From Datisca glomerata (taxonomy: Eukaryota; Streptophyta; Magnoliopsida; Cucurbitales; Datiscaceae), in NCBI GenBank assembly GCA_003255025.1, contig QANY01013337.1, positions 19,737 to 83,736 of the forward strand: a stretch of DNA of 64,000 nt. The letters are read 5' to 3'. Each line of letters starts with the position of its first letter. Position 1 is the stretch's first letter. A program made the position numbers and the translations under genes. The notes beneath the pieces were generated by a model that was given only the letters and a program-made list of their open reading frames with translations, was not told the DNA's origin and did no database searches. Shown here in pieces: positions 60,371 to 64,000 of the stretch.

Positions 60371-61050
60371 TTTGCCCCATATTGCTCTTCAACGATGTTC
60401 GTCAATGTGCAATGAATACTCTCAGCACGCGCCCTATTTTTGGAGAACGACTATTCTTGATCCACTTTCATCAATTCAGGATCCTCTTTTATTATGCAAA
60501 GTATTAAGTGTTATGCAAGAAAAGTCATAAATATTTTTAAATAATGAGATAATGTACCATCATTGCCACGTTTCTGAGGTTGCTGACACGTTCCTTGGAA
60601 ACTTCATTGTTTTTAATTTTATTTTATCCTATCGGGACACGCGTGCGCGTGAGCTTCATTTTTTCATTCCCCATCTGTTGCTTTGTTTTATGGCTCTCAC
60701 GTCATGCACATTTTTAACCCGTTAGGTTTCCTTTTATCCATCTATCGTGTCATCACTGGTCCACCCATTTTAGGTAGACTGGCAGTAATTATTCAGTTTT
60801 CTTCCCTATGCGTCCGTCATTTTTACCTTTCCCCCTTTTCAGAATTGGTGTCTTTTCATCTCCCTATCTATTAAACGCTTTCGAACTTGCTTTTGACGTC
60901 CATAGCCTATATTACCTAGGTTTCCCACATTTATCTTTTTTTCTTATGCTTATTCCTATCTTCTATAAGTTCTCATTTCTTCACTTCTTCATCTTCGTGG
61001 TCTCTTCTCTTTTTATCTTTTTTTGTTCTGTATTCCTTCTTTTGGTAGTG

Positions 61051-62368
61051 ATGGAGGAACACCCATTCAACGTGATTGTTCCCTTAGTTAGGAATAAAAA
61101 TGAATTTGACCACTTTCTTGCATTTCACAGGGACGCCTTCCCCCCAAGCGTAGTCTGTGGTTTTGGGGAAGGAATCCCTAAATCTTTTCCCTGTAACCCT
61201 CCCTACCAAATTTTTTAGCCCCAATATACATAGCATTAGGTTTGAAGCTTCCCTTCTTTCCTCTTTTCCAGGAATTCTTCAGTACTTTCACCTTGCCCCT
61301 TCCCAATATACCCCAGTACATATATGAAGTGCCTGAAGAGAAATTTATGGGGAGTACCTGGTGTGGGCAAGCGTCAGAAAATGGGGAACGCCAGTTCTAC
61401 AGTTGCCGTTTCAGGAGAGGCCACTCGTCCCGTTCCTGATCTTCTCGCCCCCGCCATTGATCTCCCCATTTTTGAAGAGGTTACTACTGCTGCGAGGAAG
61501 ACCGCCACGTCCCCCTCTCACCTGTGAAGAAACTGGTCTCCCCTCATTTTGGTTCTCTACATCTGTCTGAGGAGATGAGTGTCTCGCGGTGGCGGCGTCA
61601 CCCCTTGGCTCCGCTGGTTCCTGCTGATATCAGTTTTCTGAAGGATTCCCAATCTTCGTACGTGGCCGTGAAGGAAATCGTATCTGAGGCAGACTCTTTT
61701 GTACTCCGCCAGCTGTCTATTCATGATAAGGTCATCTACCTGAGTCATGCTCTGATGCAGGTATTTTCTTTTCCTTCATTTTGCTGTTTTTCCTAGGTAC
61801 ACAATTTTTCTTAATTTTTTGACTAAATTTTTTTAGCAGGCTTTGACTTATCACAACGGGCTACAAGAAGACATTCATGCTTCTGAGGTGGAGGTAGCTG
61901 GCTGTAGGAAAAAGGTGGTGGAGACCACCAAATCCTATGATGTCGTGGTCTCTGAACGGGACAATCTTAACAAGGTATAGGCTGATCTTCAATGGGTCGT
62001 TGGTCGTTTAACTTCTGAGCTTGGAGTGGCAGCGGCTAAGCAGTCAAAACTCGAGTGGTCTTTGTAGGAGGCTGAGAGGTTCACAGAGATAAGTGAGGAG
62101 AACTTGTCCATCGTTGAGGAAACTTGGTCGAGGCCGAGGAAGCGTTGGCTAAGTCAAGACAATGAGAGTTTGGTCTTGTGGCCGAGTACCAGGTCATGGT
62201 CGACGAGTATGAGCATGTGGCTTAGGCGGCAGGCTACAGCGACGCCAAGGTTGATAAGCCTCCCCGTATATCGCCGGTCCCCCTTCCTGATAAGCTTGTT
62301 GATCCTGAGGGTGAGCTTCCCGCTTCTACCACTGAAGTGACTACTGGCGCTACTCATGCGGAGAATTA
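61051..62368 (+). pseudogene. Antisense spliced frame (aORF) of E2
   Basis: It starts ATGGAGGAA and reads FNVIVPLVRNKNEFDHFLAF, DAFPPSVVCGFGEGI and CNPPYQI, clearly homologous to the E1 frame. After a stop at 61,216-61,218 the match continues in shifted frames (FQEFFSTF, then a proline-rich stretch). An exon reading FLKDSQSS...LSHALMQ ends at a 79-bp intron (61,761-61,839) in the same codon position as in E1, and the next exon starts ALTYHNGLQEDIH. The tail again is coiled-coil-like, ending near THAEN with a TAA at 62,366-62,368. Stops at 61,978 and 62,066 and a frameshift near 62,120 show decay. Confidence 0.65.
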
Positions 62369-62689
62369 ACATCTTTTTTTCTTTTCTTTTTTGTGTGTAA
62401 TTTTCTCACCTTAAATGAAATGACTTTTCCCTCAGTATGCTTTTGTTTATTACCTTTTTTAGTTTAAAAGTTTTATCAATCGGTTTTGCCTTTAGTAAAT
62501 TTCCAGAAGTAATAAAATGTAGTAAAGTTATAAGTTTACTTAATCCTTTTTAAATAACCGGAAGCTTATTTCAAGGAACGTTTAGGTAAGAGTGTGTTCA
62601 CCTTTTTCGTCTGTTTCTTCTTTTCATCTGTTGGGGTTGGAACTTTTTTTCTTTTACTGCAAGTGGGTTTTGGAGTTGTCTATATCCAT

Positions 62690-62945
62690 GATTTCTCCAG
62701 TTAATGTTATTAATTTCTTCTGAGAGTAGGACTTATGAATTGCCTCACCCAAGAAATTTTTAATACCCTTAGTTCCTTCTAAGAGTAGGACTTATGAACT
62801 ACCCCTCCCAAGGACTTTTTTAATACCCTTAGTTCCTTCTGGGAGTGGAGTTATGCCCCACCCAAAGACTTTTTAATGCTCTTAGTTCCTTCTAGGAGTA
62901 GGGCTTATGAAATGTCCCTCCCAATGACTTTTTAATGCCCTTAGT
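62690..62945. repeat. Short tandem repeats in the E2 spacer
   Basis: Four units of about 65 bp carry CCCTTAGTTCCTTCT, GAGTAGGACTTATGAA and CCTCCCAA(G)GACTTTTTAAT. One unit is also present in E1 at 45,370-45,425, just before the foreign LTR. Function unknown. Confidence 0.75.
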
Positions 62946-63061
62946 TCATTTTTTAGTAGTAGTCTGGTTGAGGAGATAAGTTCGACGCTACTGTATTTGC
63001 GTGGAAAATCTTTGCGGGAAAAAAAAGTTTGGGGAAGATGTCTTAGTATAATGGATCTTTT

Positions 63062-64000
63062 ACATCCTTTACACAAAATATTTTTTCAGATGAATTGTGT
63101 TTCATGGTTTCTGCAATTCTGTTCCTTCTCTTGTCTCCAAGTGGTAATATTCGCTTCCTCCTATTTTACGGATGATGTACGGTCTTTCCCATGTTGCCTT
63201 AGCTTTCCTTCCATTTGGAAGATTTTTCTGAGGACCAATTCTCCTGTTTGAAATTCCCCTTACTTTTTTTCTAGAAATAAGATCTTCTTTTATGATTGTA
63301 ACAGGCCATTTCTGATCAAGGTCGCTTCTCCTCTTCCCTCTAGATCATTGAGACCGTTTTCAGAAGTTCTCCATCTAATGGTAGAGCTTCCAATTTCTAC
63401 GAGGATAAGCGCTTTTACTCCGTATGTGCAAACGGGGGTTCTCCAGTTGTTTCTCTCGGGGTCATTATGTATGCCCAGAGGATTGCAGGTAGCTCTTCTA
63501 CCCATTTTTCTTTTGCGATTTCCAGACACTTCTTCAGGTTATCAAGTATGACTCGGTTTGATCTTTTCGCTTGTCCGTTCCCCTGGGGTAGTAAGGCGCG
63601 AAGTGATGCGTGATTTTTATATCTTTACAAAATATTCTTACCAAGCTCCCGGTGAACTGAAGTCCGTTGTCAGATACCAAGATCTGTTGGATCCCATACC
63701 TACACACCAAGTTCTTCCATAGGAACCCTTTTACTTATTCCTCAAGAATTTTGGCAAAGACTTCAGCCTCAATCCACTTAGTGAAAGAACTAAGAAGCAT
63801 TTTTTGGGCTGGCACCATAGGGAGTGCCCCAACAATGTCTAGGGCCCACTGCATGAATGGCCAAGGACTAGCCATGGTTTTAAGTTCCCCGGGGGCCATT
63901 TTTTCTACGAGAGCGAACCACTGACACTTGTCGCATTTTTTGCGTTCTTTTTGGTGTCTTGATGCATTTAGGCCCAATAGATCCTTCATTCATGACTTTA
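63062..64000 (-). mobile_element. E2 integrase remnant
   Basis: Read downward from 63,989: CDKCQWFALVEK (second half of the zinc-binding HHCC), then WPFMQWALDIVGALP with the first catalytic Asp and SSFTKWIEAEVFAKI; RYGIQQILVSDNGLQFTGS with the second Asp; and the C-terminal segment near 63,190-63,150 reading WERPYIIRKI, the GPY/F-type motif. Integrase joins element DNA to the chromosome. Frame changes near 63,580 and 63,460 break the frame. The upstream pol is outside the window. Confidence 0.8.

Larger units (their letters stand above)
59932..64000 (-). mobile_element. Tat-lineage Ty3/gypsy element E2, runs off the window
   Basis: The left (3') LTR, an antisense spliced frame and a minus-strand integrase place the element in minus orientation with its gag side beyond 64,000. 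Layout and sequence parallel E1: polypurine tract, antisense frame, a spacer with repeated CTTAGTTCCTTCTGAGAGT-like blocks (62,700-62,945), then integrase. Stops and shifts in every frame suggest it is inactive. Confidence 0.75.

Overview
This window is nuclear DNA from a flowering plant, most likely a eudicot. It is AT-rich, its genes are split by GT-AG introns, and most of it is LTR-retrotransposon debris. The host genes are a chloroplast-type BASS1 transporter, a plant PHD/ePHD reader, two Kunitz/miraculin-like inhibitors and an SRG1-like 2-oxoglutarate oxygenase pseudogene. I could not settle the species from sequence alone. No rRNA, convincing tRNA, CRISPR array or prokaryotic feature is present.

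Region 1 (1-14.7 kb) is an SRG1-like oxygenase pseudogene on the minus strand, torn open by nested insertions. A Ty1/copia 3' end lies against its downstream side. A Tat-like Ty3/gypsy element of about 13 kb splits its second coding block. That element was itself hit by a minus-oriented gypsy element, exactly at its LTR/primer-site junction, and by a solo LTR of 1,945 bp with a perfect 5-bp target duplication.

Region 2 (14.8-22.9 kb) is gene-free. It holds a tandem array of about 835-bp units (15.8-18.5 kb) and a decayed copia RT/RNase H remnant on the minus strand.

Region 3 (22.7-39.8 kb) is a tandem segmental duplication that produced two Kunitz/miraculin-like genes, both minus strand and both with an intron at the same place. 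The first repeat unit has been inflated by a Helitron-like element, a MULE-like element with exon-like cargo, a 259-bp tandem duplication and an LTR element containing two minisatellites. The second unit is compact.

Region 4 (40.0-41.2 kb) is an apparently intact two-exon gene for a JADE-like PHD plus extended-PHD protein.

Region 5 (41.7-55.4 kb) is a minus-oriented Tat-lineage gypsy element whose middle was replaced by fragments of a long-LTR copia-type element. Region 7 (59.9-64.0 kb) is a second, related gypsy element running off the window. Both carry a spliced gene-like reading frame on the strand opposite to pol, with a conserved intron and a coiled-coil tail.

Region 6 (56.8-59.3 kb) is an apparently intact seven-exon BASS1-type sodium/metabolite cotransporter gene. 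The host genes have no common pathway; they are islands in repeats. I did not find a clearly new biological system. The most unusual items are the antisense spliced frames, the doll-like nested insertion and the inflated Kunitz duplication.
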